Origin: Sphingobacteriaceae bacterium
GTDB taxonomy: Bacteria; Bacteroidota; Bacteroidia; B-17B0; Aurantibacillaceae
Reading direction: 5' to 3'
DNA: 64,000 nucleotides
Assembly (NCBI GenBank): GCA_947480015.1
Contig: CANKBS010000006.1
Location: 1-64,000, forward strand
This document shows, in pieces, positions 9,028 through 17,239 of the stretch (position 1 is its first letter; every line of letters begins with the position of its first letter). The notes under the pieces were generated by a model, which was not told the DNA's origin, did no database searches, and saw nothing but the letters and a program-made list of their open reading frames with translations. The position numbers were made by a program, and so were the translations under genes.

Positions 9028-10764
9028 CTATTTGGCAGTTATACGGGGCATACGAACAAAGAAGGAAAAGCCGTTTTTTTGGTATAATTTAACTAATTCA
9101 GGGCTATAAGCTAGGTCTTTTTCTGATGGTGTTTTAATGACTAAATAGGCGGGCCGGTCAATTACTCCGTTTTCCATCCACAATTGGTTTGAAACAGCAT
9201 AACTCATCACCCGCGAATGACCTTCTTTTACCATCACATCCAACTGATGCTCGATGTACTTGATCTGATCGGGATTCACATAATCTGTTTTTCGTCGGTC
9301 GGAATAAAATAAATAGGCATAACTTTTAAAGCCATGTGTTTCAATATAGCAGTTGTGTTTGGCACATTGTCGGTAAAATGCTATGGTGGCTTCCTGCGTG
9401 TATAATTCAATTTTCGGCACCAATACCACAATCGACAAATAAATAAAAGAGAAATTTAGGGCGAGTCCCCAATAAAATAATTTAATACGGTGTTTGCTTA
9501 AAGCATGAAAGATTAAGATTGATCCGCATAAGAATAATAAACCAATCACCCATTCAAATCCACTCCAACTAACATCAGCAGCCAGGTTTAGTTCGGCAAA
9601 TTGATCATTTATTAAACCACTCTTAAGTAAGGGTTGTTGAATGAATTTGAAACTCCCAATTAGGGTAAAGGCTAAGGTTAATACCGCTGTAACCAACCAA
9701 TAAATTACTTTTAAGATCTTCGAAAATTTAAAGGTCTCGAAGTATTGATTTAAACCTATTGCAGCCACAAAAGTAAGTGGGAAGTAGCATAAGGATGAAT
9801 AGTGAACGATTTTGGTTTTGAATAATGAAAACAGAATTAATACGACCCAAAATAAACAGAGTAACATTTTACGGTAATGACGCTGTGAGGGTGTTAGCTC
9901 GTTGTATTTTAAATAAGTGCCTAAAAAGATGAGGGAAGCCGGAAAACATCCGATTAATAAAACTACAAAATGATATATAAATGGCCCACTGTGTCCCGAA
10001 TCTTCTGTTTGAACCAATCGAATTTGGTAATCAATAAACTCCATAATAATTTTACCATTGCCTTTACTCCATTCAATTAAAAACCAGCTTCCCGAAACAA
10101 AAATCGTCGTAAACACAAAAATCAAAAACGGTTTAGAAAAAAGCAGTTTTAATTGTTTGTTCCAACCTAAATAAATTAATACAGTTAATGCCGTAATAAC
10201 CAATGCAGCCGGACCTTTGGTAAGAACAGCCATGCCCAGAAAGAAACCACCTAGCAGGGCATTCCATAATTCTTTTTTACCGTTTGGATTATACAGAAAA
10301 CGGTAAACATGATAAATGGCCAGAAAAATAAATAAATTAAACCAAGGATCTATGATACCCGATTTAAAATAAAAGTGGGGTAGAAGCGAGGTGACATAAA
10401 GTAAACACCAAATTAGTCCGAATTTAATGGAATGAAATTTTTTGCCAATGATATACATGGCGCACAAGGAAACAATGCTGCATACCGCATTGGGGAAACG
10501 GGCCGCAAACTCGTTCACGCCAAAAATGTTCATGCTTATTGCCTGCAGCCAAATAAAGAAGGGTGGTTTCTCCCAAAATGGTCGGAAGTTTAGTTGCACA
10601 TTCGAATAATCGCCCGATACCACCATTTCGCGTGCACATTCGGCAAAGTTCACTTCATCCCAGTCAAATAGCGCACAATTTCCAATAAATGGAATAAAGA
10701 TAATTGCCGAAATAAGAGCAATTAAAAAAAGAACCAGTTTATGATTTTTGACAAAAAGAATCAA
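9028..10764 (-). CDS. Glycosyltransferase family 39 (ArnT/PMT-like) membrane protein
   Basis: A 578-residue integral membrane protein with about 10-12 hydrophobic helices. The first extracytoplasmic loop holds DWDE (34-37), the acidic motif of PMT/ArnT-type lipid-linked sugar transferases, followed by the characteristic WEKPPFFIWLQ. The family moves a sugar from a polyprenyl-phosphate donor to a lipid or protein acceptor on the periplasmic side, and the sugar and acceptor here are unknown. The start overlaps the PAP2 gene by 4 bp, so the two are translationally coupled. A PAP2 phosphatase beside a GT39 fits recycling of the lipid carrier or lipid A remodelling, but that link is inference. Confidence 0.88.
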   Translation of the reverse strand: MILFVKNHKLVLFLIALISAIIFIPFIGNCALFDWDEVNFAECAREMVVSGDYSNVQLNFRPFWEKPPFFIWLQAISMNIFGVNEFAARFPNAVCSIVSLCAMYIIGKKFHSIKFGLIWCLLYVTSLLPHFYFKSGIIDPWFNLFIFLAIYHVYRFLYNPNGKKELWNALLGGFFLGMAVLTKGPAALVITALTVLIYLGWNKQLKLLFSKPFLIFVFTTIFVSGSWFLIEWSKGNGKIIMEFIDYQIRLVQTEDSGHSGPFIYHFVVLLIGCFPASLIFLGTYLKYNELTPSQRHYRKMLLCLFWVVLILFSLFKTKIVHYSSLCYFPLTFVAAIGLNQYFETFKFSKILKVIYWLVTAVLTLAFTLIGSFKFIQQPLLKSGLINDQFAELNLAADVSWSGFEWVIGLLFLCGSILIFHALSKHRIKLFYWGLALNFSFIYLSIVVLVPKIELYTQEATIAFYRQCAKHNCYIETHGFKSYAYLFYSDRRKTDYVNPDQIKYIEHQLDVMVKEGHSRVMSYAVSNQLWMENGVIDRPAYLVIKTPSEKDLAYSPELVKLYQKNGFSFFVRMPRITAK

Positions 10765-11420
10765 TGTGTTTTAAAAGCAAAAATAGGTTTATTTAATTTT
10801 TCTAAGCTGTTTTTTTTAATGAAAAGAAAATAATAGAGAATGCTAAAAAACATACCAATGGCGCTTCCTGCGGTAACATCGGCCAGCCAATGCTGCGAGA
10901 GATATACCCGGCTTAGCGCAGTAAATAAAGCCAAGGCGAAGAAAAAATACTTATACGAATGATTTTTAGAAACAAAAACCAGACACATAAAAACACTAAA
11001 AGCCTGCGTGGCATGTCCGCTCGGAAAACTGTTGTGAATGAACATCTCAACCCCCTCAACCAGTTTAACAGGCTGTTTATCGATATAAGAAAAAATAAAC
11101 ATGGGTCGGTTTTCATCATCAAAAAATAAATGTTTTAGTGCGATTGAAAATAAAGAAGCCGTTAAAAAGCTACTGGTGGCGTATAATCCAAGTCGCACAT
11201 TAAAAATAAGCAGCAGGATTAAAATAAACACAGCCACTGTGCCGTCGCCTAGATAAGTGATATAGTAAAAGAACGCATCGATCAAGCGATTGCCAACTAC
11301 CTTATTAATTTCAAGATGAATGAGCACCCGATCGTAACCCAGTAGAAAATATAGAGCCGTACAAAGCAAAACCCCATACAGACTCATGACCGCTAAATTA
11401 TTTTTTAGAAAATCCTTCAA
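10761..11420 (-). CDS. PAP2 family phosphatase, membrane-bound
   Basis: A 219-residue protein with six predicted membrane helices and the three phosphatase motifs: a KHLFFDDENRP form of the first motif with wider K-to-RP spacing, PSGH in SFPSGHATQAF, and SRVYLSQHWLADV with the catalytic His. Members dephosphorylate lipid phosphates such as undecaprenyl pyrophosphate, phosphatidylglycerophosphate or lipid A at the outer face of the inner membrane. The gene is 3 bp after mazG and overlaps the GT39 gene by 4 bp. The substrate cannot be told from sequence, and the GT39 neighbour favours a lipid-carrier or lipid A function. Confidence 0.9.
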   Translation of the reverse strand: MKDFLKNNLAVMSLYGVLLCTALYFLLGYDRVLIHLEINKVVGNRLIDAFFYYITYLGDGTVAVFILILLLIFNVRLGLYATSSFLTASLFSIALKHLFFDDENRPMFIFSYIDKQPVKLVEGVEMFIHNSFPSGHATQAFSVFMCLVFVSKNHSYKYFFFALALFTALSRVYLSQHWLADVTAGSAIGMFFSILYYFLFIKKNSLEKLNKPIFAFKTH

Positions 11421-11423
11421 GTA

Positions 11424-12194
11424 TTATAATTTTTTTGCCTCGTTCCAGTACCCATCTAATTCTTCCAGCTTACAGTCGGCTATTTCTTTGCCCTGTTCTT
11501 TTACCTTCGCTTCCATGTAACCAAAGCGTTTGATGAATTTTTTATTGGTTTGTTCGAGGGCGTCTTCGGGATTAATATTTAAAAAACGCGCATAATTTAT
11601 GAGCGAGAATAGTATATCACCAAATTCTTTTTCGGCCTTTTCCTGATTTTTTTCAGAGACTTCTTTTTCAAATTCAGAAAGTTCTTCTTTTACCTTTTCA
11701 TACACATCTTCCGGTTTTTCCCAATCAAAGCCTACAGCACGGGCTTTTTCCTGAATACGGTAAGCTTTTAATAAGGCCGGCATACTATTGGGAACGCCCG
11801 AAAGCACCGTTTTATTGCCACCTTTTTCTTTTTGTTTTAATTGTTCCCAGTTTTGTTTTACCTGTTCATCGGTTTCAGCTTTTACATCGCCGTAAATGTG
11901 GGGGTGACGGTAAATGAGTTTTTCGCAAAGCGAATCAATCACATCTTTGATGTTAAAATCGTTGGTTTCGCTGGCTATTCGTGAATAAAACACAATGTGA
12001 AGCAATATATCACCCAATTCCTTTTTAATCTCCGTCATGTCCTTTTTAAGAATGGCATCACTCAACTCGTAGGTTTCTTCAATGCTCAGGTGACGGATGG
12101 TTTCGATGGTTTGTTTTTTATCCCAGGGACATTGCTCCCTGAGCTCATCCATTATTTTTAAAAGGCGTAAAAAGGCGCTTGCTCGTTCATCCAT
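11424..12194 (-). CDS. mazG: Nucleoside triphosphate pyrophosphohydrolase MazG
   Basis: A 256-residue MazG with two tandem all-alpha NTP-PPase domains. The first has LREQCPWDKKQTIETIRHL and the EExxE-type metal site in EETYELSDAI with a downstream KKELGDILLHI. The second repeats the acidic pattern in KEELSEFEKEV and EKEFGDILFSLINYARFL. It hydrolyses NTPs and dNTPs to monophosphate and PPi in the cytoplasm, cleaning abnormal nucleotides and affecting stress signalling. Length matches the family. It leads the mazG-PAP2-GT39 operon. A minus-strand TAAATTTG box (12202-12209) ends only 7 bp before the start, so the mRNA may have almost no leader. Confidence 0.95.
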   Translation of the reverse strand: MDERASAFLRLLKIMDELREQCPWDKKQTIETIRHLSIEETYELSDAILKKDMTEIKKELGDILLHIVFYSRIASETNDFNIKDVIDSLCEKLIYRHPHIYGDVKAETDEQVKQNWEQLKQKEKGGNKTVLSGVPNSMPALLKAYRIQEKARAVGFDWEKPEDVYEKVKEELSEFEKEVSEKNQEKAEKEFGDILFSLINYARFLNINPEDALEQTNKKFIKRFGYMEAKVKEQGKEIADCKLEELDGYWNEAKKL

Positions 12195-12248
12195 ATGCGG
12201 GCAAATTTAATAAATTAATACACTTAATCTTTTAACACAAAGTAAAGG

Positions 12249-12275
12249 TTTGCTAATTTTATTTATTTTAGCAAA
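12249..12275. promoter_or_regulatory. 8-bp inverted repeat abutting the start codon of the acyloxyacyl hydrolase gene
   Basis: TTTGCTAA (12249-12256) and TTAGCAAA (12268-12275) are perfect inverse copies separated by 11 bp. The right arm runs into the first base of the ATG at 12275. It could be an operator or an mRNA hairpin hiding the start. Confidence 0.4.
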
Positions 12276-13390
12276 TGCTTAAACGGTACTTTAGCTATTT
12301 AGTCACTTTTTGCCTTATTGAAGGTGTTTTAACCGCGCAAAACGGGATTACGCAAAATCCCGATTGGCAAATAAAACCTTGTGTGAATGCGGGTTTTGTG
12401 CTGGTTCACCGAATTAGTATTGGCCATTTAGTAAAAGGCTATCCAACTATTTATGAAGTAAATATTTCAAAACCAACCCTGGGTAATAAACTCTGGCATC
12501 AAGAAAACAACAAACCCGATATTGGCCTGAGTTTACAATGTATCGATTTTAAAAATTCATCCGAATTAGGCTATGCTTTAACGGCAGCACCCTTTATCGA
12601 AATCCCCTTTAATAAAATTGAAAAAACATCGCGCGTCTTTATGCGCCTGTGTTGGGGAGCTACCTATATTACCAAATGTTTTGATATTGAGAACAACCAC
12701 AAAAACATTGCCATTGGAAGTCACTGGAATGCCTATGTGCAGTTTAAATGGTTCTGGCACTTACAACTCACTAAAAATTTACGTTTCGAGCCCGGTATTG
12801 CCTTTACCCATGCCAGTAACGGCAAATCACGCAATCCAAATTTAGGGTTAAATGTAGTGAGTTTAAATGCCGGTTTAAATATTCTTATCCCCTCTAAAAC
12901 CAAGGCTGTTGTGACGCGCATCGACTCTTCCACCAAAGTAAAATCTAAAAATGAACTCCTGGCGTTTGCAGCCATCGGTTTTAACGAACGTGAAGTGGGC
13001 AGTAAAGAACTTACCTGTTACGTGCTTTCAATGGCTTATCAACGCAACGTGCGCAATACCCATAAGTTTTCGGCGGGCTTCGATTTTTTCTATGATCAGA
13101 ATTATCAATACGATCTTGAAAATAAATTTGGAGCACCGGCTTCCGGCATCGATAAAATGCGAGTAAGTGCCCGTGTAGGATATTCTTATAATGTTGGACG
13201 AATTAGTTTTCCGATTGAACTGGGTTATTATGTTTTTCAAAAAACAAATGCCGATGCCATGATGGTAAGCCGTTTGGGCGTGCGGTATTACTCAAAAAGC
13301 GGACTCATGGCACATTTTGGTTTACGGACCCATTTTGCTGTGGCTTATGATTTTGAATATGGGCTTGGTTACCGTTATTTTCTGAAATAA
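12275..13390 (+). CDS. Acyloxyacyl hydrolase (PagL-like lipid A 3-O-deacylase family)
   Basis: A 371-residue outer-membrane protein with a signal peptide ending near LTAQ. The key family signature is FTHASNGKSRNPNLGLN at about residues 176-192, matching the catalytic His-Ser region of PagL-type barrels with the following Asn-rich segment. PagL removes the 3-O acyl chain of lipid A in the outer membrane. Bacteroidota members are longer than the proteobacterial PagL, as here, and have an additional C-terminal beta-rich part. The next gene follows with no gap. Family is fairly sure, lipid A specificity is inferred. Confidence 0.8.
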   Translation: MLKRYFSYLVTFCLIEGVLTAQNGITQNPDWQIKPCVNAGFVLVHRISIGHLVKGYPTIYEVNISKPTLGNKLWHQENNKPDIGLSLQCIDFKNSSELGYALTAAPFIEIPFNKIEKTSRVFMRLCWGATYITKCFDIENNHKNIAIGSHWNAYVQFKWFWHLQLTKNLRFEPGIAFTHASNGKSRNPNLGLNVVSLNAGLNILIPSKTKAVVTRIDSSTKVKSKNELLAFAAIGFNEREVGSKELTCYVLSMAYQRNVRNTHKFSAGFDFFYDQNYQYDLENKFGAPASGIDKMRVSARVGYSYNVGRISFPIELGYYVFQKTNADAMMVSRLGVRYYSKSGLMAHFGLRTHFAVAYDFEYGLGYRYFLK

Positions 13391-14134
13391 ATGATGCGTT
13401 TAGTTTTATACCTTTTTTTGTTTCTTCTATTTTCGGCCTGCAGCAAACAAAGTGCGGGCGATTGTTTTAAATCAACCGGACCTGAAACGACTGAAGTCAG
13501 ATATCCCGGTACTTTTAATACGATTGAACTTTATGCTAATATGGAACTAACCATCATCAAAAGCAACGCGTGTAAAGTTGAATTAATTGGAGGGAAAAAT
13601 GTTTTAAAAAACATGTCTACCAAAGTCACCGGCTCAGTGCTTAGTCTCGAAAATTTAAACAAATGTAATTTTGTACGTGGCTATAAAAAGAAAATAAAAG
13701 CCAATATTTATTTACCCTACCTCAAAAACCTTATCAATTATGGTGTGGCGAGCATTCACATGGATGAGGCATTTGTGCAGGATTCCATTAAGTTAGCAGC
13801 CGAAAGTTCAGGCGATATTTTTGTGTCTGGAAATTTCGATTATATCCATGCCATTTCAAATGGTAATGGTGATCTCTACTTAAAAGGTAATTGTAAGTCG
13901 TTTTACCTTTATTCAAATGGCACTAATTTTGTTTGGGCGCAAGATTTGATAATTAGCAATGATGCCTATGTTGAAACGCATACCCTTGGCGATTGCTACA
14001 TTAATGCCACGCAATTAAAAAAGTTTGAATACAGTGTTGTGAAAGCCGGCAACATCTACTACAGTGGAAGTCCTACAAAGATAAGCGATTTTAGTCCGGC
14101 CGGAGCCAAAGGAAAAGCCATTCAAAAAAACTAA
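13391..14134 (+). CDS. GIN-domain (DUF2807) lipoprotein
   Basis: A 247-residue lipoprotein. MMRLVLYLFLFLLFSAC gives a lipobox with Cys at 17. The mature region begins with RYPGTFNTIELYANMELTII, the usual opening of the GIN/DUF2807 putative auto-transporter adhesin domain, followed by regular beta-helix repeats of the IxLxxxS/NxGxxxL kind to the end. The start codon directly abuts the stop of the PagL-like gene, so the two are co-translated. The function of the family is unknown, and an envelope location is likely. Confidence 0.82.
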   Translation: MMRLVLYLFLFLLFSACSKQSAGDCFKSTGPETTEVRYPGTFNTIELYANMELTIIKSNACKVELIGGKNVLKNMSTKVTGSVLSLENLNKCNFVRGYKKKIKANIYLPYLKNLINYGVASIHMDEAFVQDSIKLAAESSGDIFVSGNFDYIHAISNGNGDLYLKGNCKSFYLYSNGTNFVWAQDLIISNDAYVETHTLGDCYINATQLKKFEYSVVKAGNIYYSGSPTKISDFSPAGAKGKAIQKN

Positions 14135-14162
14135 TCCTGATTCTGAAAAATAGAATTAGGTA

Positions 14163-14756
14163 TTAATTATCCACAAAACGGTCTTTTAATTGCTGTTCTG
14201 CATTAATGATGTGAATAATAAAATTAAGCAAATTCAATAAGTGCATTTGCTGATTGGGTGATGTAATGAGGCGGTACTTTTCGGGATGCGTGAGTTGCAG
14301 AGCTGAAGCCACACTATAAAGCGTTAAATTGGAAACCGTTTCATAATCAATTAATTTATTTTGAACGGTCCCGAAATAGTTAACCGTGGCATCCTGTAAA
14401 TTATTTAAACTAATTTTTTGTGAGATGGGTTGGTATTCGATTAAGCCTGCACCGTATAATTTAGGACGAAGGACTTCTGAAAATTCAAGTAAACGAAACA
14501 GGTTGGTGCCTTCTACCAAAATATCCATACCACCATTTTCGTAGGTCTTTAATATGCGTGAAATCTTTACCTCACAACCATATTTTTTAACTTTCCCTTT
14601 TTCCAAAAACGGAATTCCAAAAGCCGCGTCATTATCCAAACAATCGTCAACCAAGTGTTTGTAGCGCTCCTCAAAAATATACAACTTGGTGGTTTCACCC
14701 GGAAACAAAACGGTGTTCAGGGGAAACATAGGAATGGTTAATTGTTGTGCTTTCAT
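14163..14756 (-). CDS. Stand-alone Lon N-terminal substrate-binding domain (LON-SB) protein
   Basis: Taking the ATG at 14756 gives 198 residues beginning MKAQQLTIPMFPLNTVLFPGE, which is the LON-SB/PUA-like domain start seen in Lon itself. The frame extends upstream to 14837, but those 27 residues are not part of the domain. There is no AAA+ or protease domain, so it is not a protease. Such proteins are common and of unknown function, perhaps binding unfolded substrates. The match to the first domain of the lon gene in this same window is visible by eye (PLNTVLFPG against PLRNTVLFPG). Function is left open. Confidence 0.85.
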   Translation of the reverse strand: MKAQQLTIPMFPLNTVLFPGETTKLYIFEERYKHLVDDCLDNDAAFGIPFLEKGKVKKYGCEVKISRILKTYENGGMDILVEGTNLFRLLEFSEVLRPKLYGAGLIEYQPISQKISLNNLQDATVNYFGTVQNKLIDYETVSNLTLYSVASALQLTHPEKYRLITSPNQQMHLLNLLNFIIHIINAEQQLKDRFVDN

Positions 14757-14902
14757 AACGCTTAAGTGTTTTTTAGCAAAAACTGTGCTAAAGGTTGAAA
14801 ATAACTTTTCGGAGATGGTGGTAATGTAATGCAGCATCGTTTAGTTAGTAATTAATACGCTAAACAAGCGTATGAAGTTGGGTAGATGAACGGTTATTTG
14901 TG

Positions 14903-14940
14903 AAAAAAAGGCCTCCAGCATAAAACAAATGACTGAGGCC
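14903..14940 (-). terminator. Rho-independent terminator of the C1 peptidase transcript
   Basis: On the minus strand GGCCTCAG and CTGGAGGCC pair around a 14-nt loop and are followed by seven Ts. It lies just after the C1 peptidase stop at 14963. Confidence 0.8.
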
Positions 14941-14962
14941 CTACTTACCTGGAGTAAGTTCT

Positions 14963-16126
14963 TTATTGTGTAATGCCAAGTTTTTTGGCAATGCTAGCCG
15001 GTAATGCCTTTTTATGAATCATAATACTGGTGGTTTTATACAACACATAACTTTCGCTGGCATAAAAATAACCCTCACTTTGGTTCGATTCTTTGCCCCA
15101 ACTGTTTTTTACCACATAATATAAGGTGTTGTTTTGGTCTTTTACAGTGCCTACAATGTGCATACCATGGTCATCTTGTGTTTCGTAATTATCAAATGCT
15201 CTTTGTCTGATCTCCTGGGTAATTTCTAATTGTTTTTGTGGTTTTACTGATAAACTTTTTTTCTCATCATCGCTCATTTTAGCATAAGCACTTTCAGGCA
15301 CAATGGCCAAAGCATCGGCACGTAAAAACGTTTTTTCACTCACATCGGCTCCCCAGGCAATGGTATAACCAGTGTTAATCGCATGACTAAGCACTTCCTG
15401 AAATTCAGTTAAGGGTACATTGTAAACACGTTGCCAGTTCCAATTGTCGGGAATTTCTAATACAAATGGACTATAAAACGGATGATGTGTAAAGGAGGTT
15501 AAAAAAATATAATCATCGGCATTTAATCCCATAGCCTCGGCAAAGGTTTTAGGCGTGTAGCTTTTGCCATTGTAATCAAACTTCTCTGGGGTTTTTCCTA
15601 AAAATTCATCGCAAACTGAAACGACAGTATTGTGTAAGAAATTAAAATCAATTTTTTGTGTTTCATCTAATGATGCCGGTTGTAAAATGTTTTTTAGGGT
15701 TGTTTCAAGTAATTTATGATTGTGTGGGGCATTCAAATCTTTCTTGCCGCTATAAGCTTGTTCGGGAACCATACCATAATTTTTAAGCACGTGAATAGCA
15801 TCGGGAAAACCACCACCTTCACCGAAATTAGTTTTACCATGCATGCGCACGTAGTTATCGGCTTTGAGTGCATATACTTTATTCACCACATACATTTCAC
15901 TTAAATTAAAATCTTTGCTTTTCCCCATTCTGATCATTTCACTTTCGAAAAAAGATAGCGAAGAAAAAGACCAACAGGTGCTGGTTTGGTTTTGATTCTG
16001 GACAGCAGTGGCTTCCAAATTTTTTATGGTGGTGAATTTATATTCGCTGTCTTTTACATTCGTTTTTTCCTGTGCAAGTCCGCAAAGAGCTATAAACAAA
16101 AGGGAGGCAAGTAATTTAATTTTCAT
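14963..16126 (-). CDS. Secreted C1 (papain/bleomycin-hydrolase type) cysteine peptidase
   Basis: A 387-residue protein with a signal peptide (MKIKLLASLLFIALCGLAQ). The peptidase domain has the catalytic Cys in QTSTCWSFSS (C51), the catalytic His in DDHGMHIVG (about 321) and the Asn in VKNSWG, in the order expected for papain-like clan CA. Overall spacing resembles bleomycin hydrolase/PepC, but with an export signal, so it should act in the periplasm or outside. Its start overlaps the preceding AtpI-like gene by 11 bp, an odd position where atpB is usually found. It is likely active, as all residues are present. Confidence 0.9.
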   Translation of the reverse strand: MKIKLLASLLFIALCGLAQEKTNVKDSEYKFTTIKNLEATAVQNQNQTSTCWSFSSLSFFESEMIRMGKSKDFNLSEMYVVNKVYALKADNYVRMHGKTNFGEGGGFPDAIHVLKNYGMVPEQAYSGKKDLNAPHNHKLLETTLKNILQPASLDETQKIDFNFLHNTVVSVCDEFLGKTPEKFDYNGKSYTPKTFAEAMGLNADDYIFLTSFTHHPFYSPFVLEIPDNWNWQRVYNVPLTEFQEVLSHAINTGYTIAWGADVSEKTFLRADALAIVPESAYAKMSDDEKKSLSVKPQKQLEITQEIRQRAFDNYETQDDHGMHIVGTVKDQNNTLYYVVKNSWGKESNQSEGYFYASESYVLYKTTSIMIHKKALPASIAKKLGITQ

Positions 16127-16514
16127 TTGGTTTAATATTAGGTGAATAAGCTTTTATAAGTGCAAGCAAATATCTGATTTCAAAAATGCTAAACAAAACA
16201 TAATACAAAATAAAATGGATGGCGAAATTAAAAAAACCCGCTTTGTCAATAAACGAATAACTAAGTATGGCTATAAGCGCCAGTAAGAGCTTTATAACAA
16301 TACATACCAATAACACCTGTGTAAACTCAGCAAACTTGGCGCGGCGCCAGTAAATAAGGTTAAAAAGAAAGGTCATGCTTCCGAAAAACCAAACGCCATA
16401 ATGCCAGTGTATACTTGGTAGGATTTGATAATAATTTAAACTGAAGGATAAAACGACACTTAATAGGAGCGGTATGACTAACGAAGCCGCAAATTTTAAA
16501 ATAGGGCTATTCAT
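16116..16514 (-). CDS. AtpI-like membrane protein (ATP synthase gene-cluster leader)
   Basis: A 132-residue protein with four predicted membrane helices (about 7-25, 40-58, 66-88, 94-115). No catalytic motif is present. Its position right after AtpZ and bactofilin matches the small membrane protein encoded before atpB in Bacteroidota, so I call it AtpI-like by context more than by sequence. Its start overlaps the AtpZ stop by 4 bp. The following gene is a peptidase, not atpB. Function would be assembly help for the F0 c-ring if the family assignment is right. Confidence 0.6.
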   Translation of the reverse strand: MNSPILKFAASLVIPLLLSVVLSFSLNYYQILPSIHWHYGVWFFGSMTFLFNLIYWRRAKFAEFTQVLLVCIVIKLLLALIAILSYSFIDKAGFFNFAIHFILYYVLFSIFEIRYLLALIKAYSPNIKPNEN

Positions 16515-16723
16515 TTTTTAGGCTGGATAAAATCTTTCACTACCAAATACATAGCAATGATAATGCCTAGTAAACTTAATACAATGGTAAAACCGGGTGT
16601 TTGATTTGTATAATAAAGATCGAGTTTTTGACCTCCTAAAGTAGAAAGGCCAATGATAAGGCCCATCTGCAGAGCCATGTTTCCATATTTAACGAGCAGA
16701 TTAGGCGGTTTTTGTTGCGGCAT
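16511..16723 (-). CDS. atpZ: AtpZ/AtpI family protein
   Basis: A 70-residue protein with two membrane helices, and the GLIIGLSTLGGQKLD and LGIIIAMYLVVKDF segments of the AtpZ/AtpI family (glycine-rich first helix followed by D, then a second helix). These proteins accompany F1F0 ATP synthase operons and have been linked to c-ring assembly or Mg/Ca transport. The gene overlaps bactofilin by 23 bp and the next gene by 4 bp, so it is tightly coupled. No other ATP synthase subunit is in the window. Confidence 0.8.
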   Translation of the reverse strand: MPQQKPPNLLVKYGNMALQMGLIIGLSTLGGQKLDLYYTNQTPGFTIVLSLLGIIIAMYLVVKDFIQPKK

Positions 16724-17114
16724 TTAAAGGAGATGAATTCTGTACCATGTTTTTAACCTTGGCGCCCATGTTACAAGTTCCTGTAAATATAGCACCCGGA
16801 TCAATCATAAGTTTAGAAGTGATGATATCGCCAGTAATTTTTGCAGTTCCTTTTAACGCCAGCATTTCCGATACATTTACAGTACCGCGCACCTCGCCGC
16901 TCAAATCGGCATTAGTAGCCGTAATATTACCTTCTACAATGCCATGAGTGCCTAATACAAATTTGCCCGAAATAACCACGTTACCGGTAATGGTACCATC
17001 AATACGCACATCACCTGCCGAACTAATGTCGCCAATTATTTTTGTTCCGTTACCTATAAGGTTAACCGAACTTGCATCCATTACCTGATTTTTTGATGAA
17101 CCCATTCCAAACAT
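16701..17114 (-). CDS. Bactofilin (polymer-forming cytoskeletal protein)
   Basis: A 137-residue bactofilin. The core (about 18-115) is a run of short beta-helix repeats with the family's spaced hydrophobic and glycine pattern (GTKIIGDISSAGDVRIDGTITGNV and onward), flanked by short disordered tails. Bactofilins polymerise without nucleotide into filaments at the membrane and influence cell shape or anchor proteins. It follows porW/sprE and precedes atpZ, an arrangement I recall from Flavobacteria. A minus-strand TATTTTTG box lies at 17146-17153, about 32 bp upstream, so it can also be transcribed on its own. Confidence 0.93.
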   Translation of the reverse strand: MFGMGSSKNQVMDASSVNLIGNGTKIIGDISSAGDVRIDGTITGNVVISGKFVLGTHGIVEGNITATNADLSGEVRGTVNVSEMLALKGTAKITGDIITSKLMIDPGAIFTGTCNMGAKVKNMVQNSSPLNAATKTA

Positions 17115-17145
17115 GATTATAATATTACACTAATTTAATTCCACC

Positions 17146-17153
17146 CAAAAATA
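17146..17153 (-). promoter_or_regulatory. Putative -7 element for bactofilin-atpZ
   Basis: TATTTTTG on the minus strand fits TAnnTTTG, about 32 bp before the bactofilin ATG. No clear -33 element is seen. Confidence 0.4.
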
Positions 17154-17239
17154 AGAGATTTATTCTGCTTTAGACCTTTTTTGAACAAAAATTGGCAAAA
17201 ATTAGACGAAATAGAAGGATTTTAAGATGAAAGTCGGGA

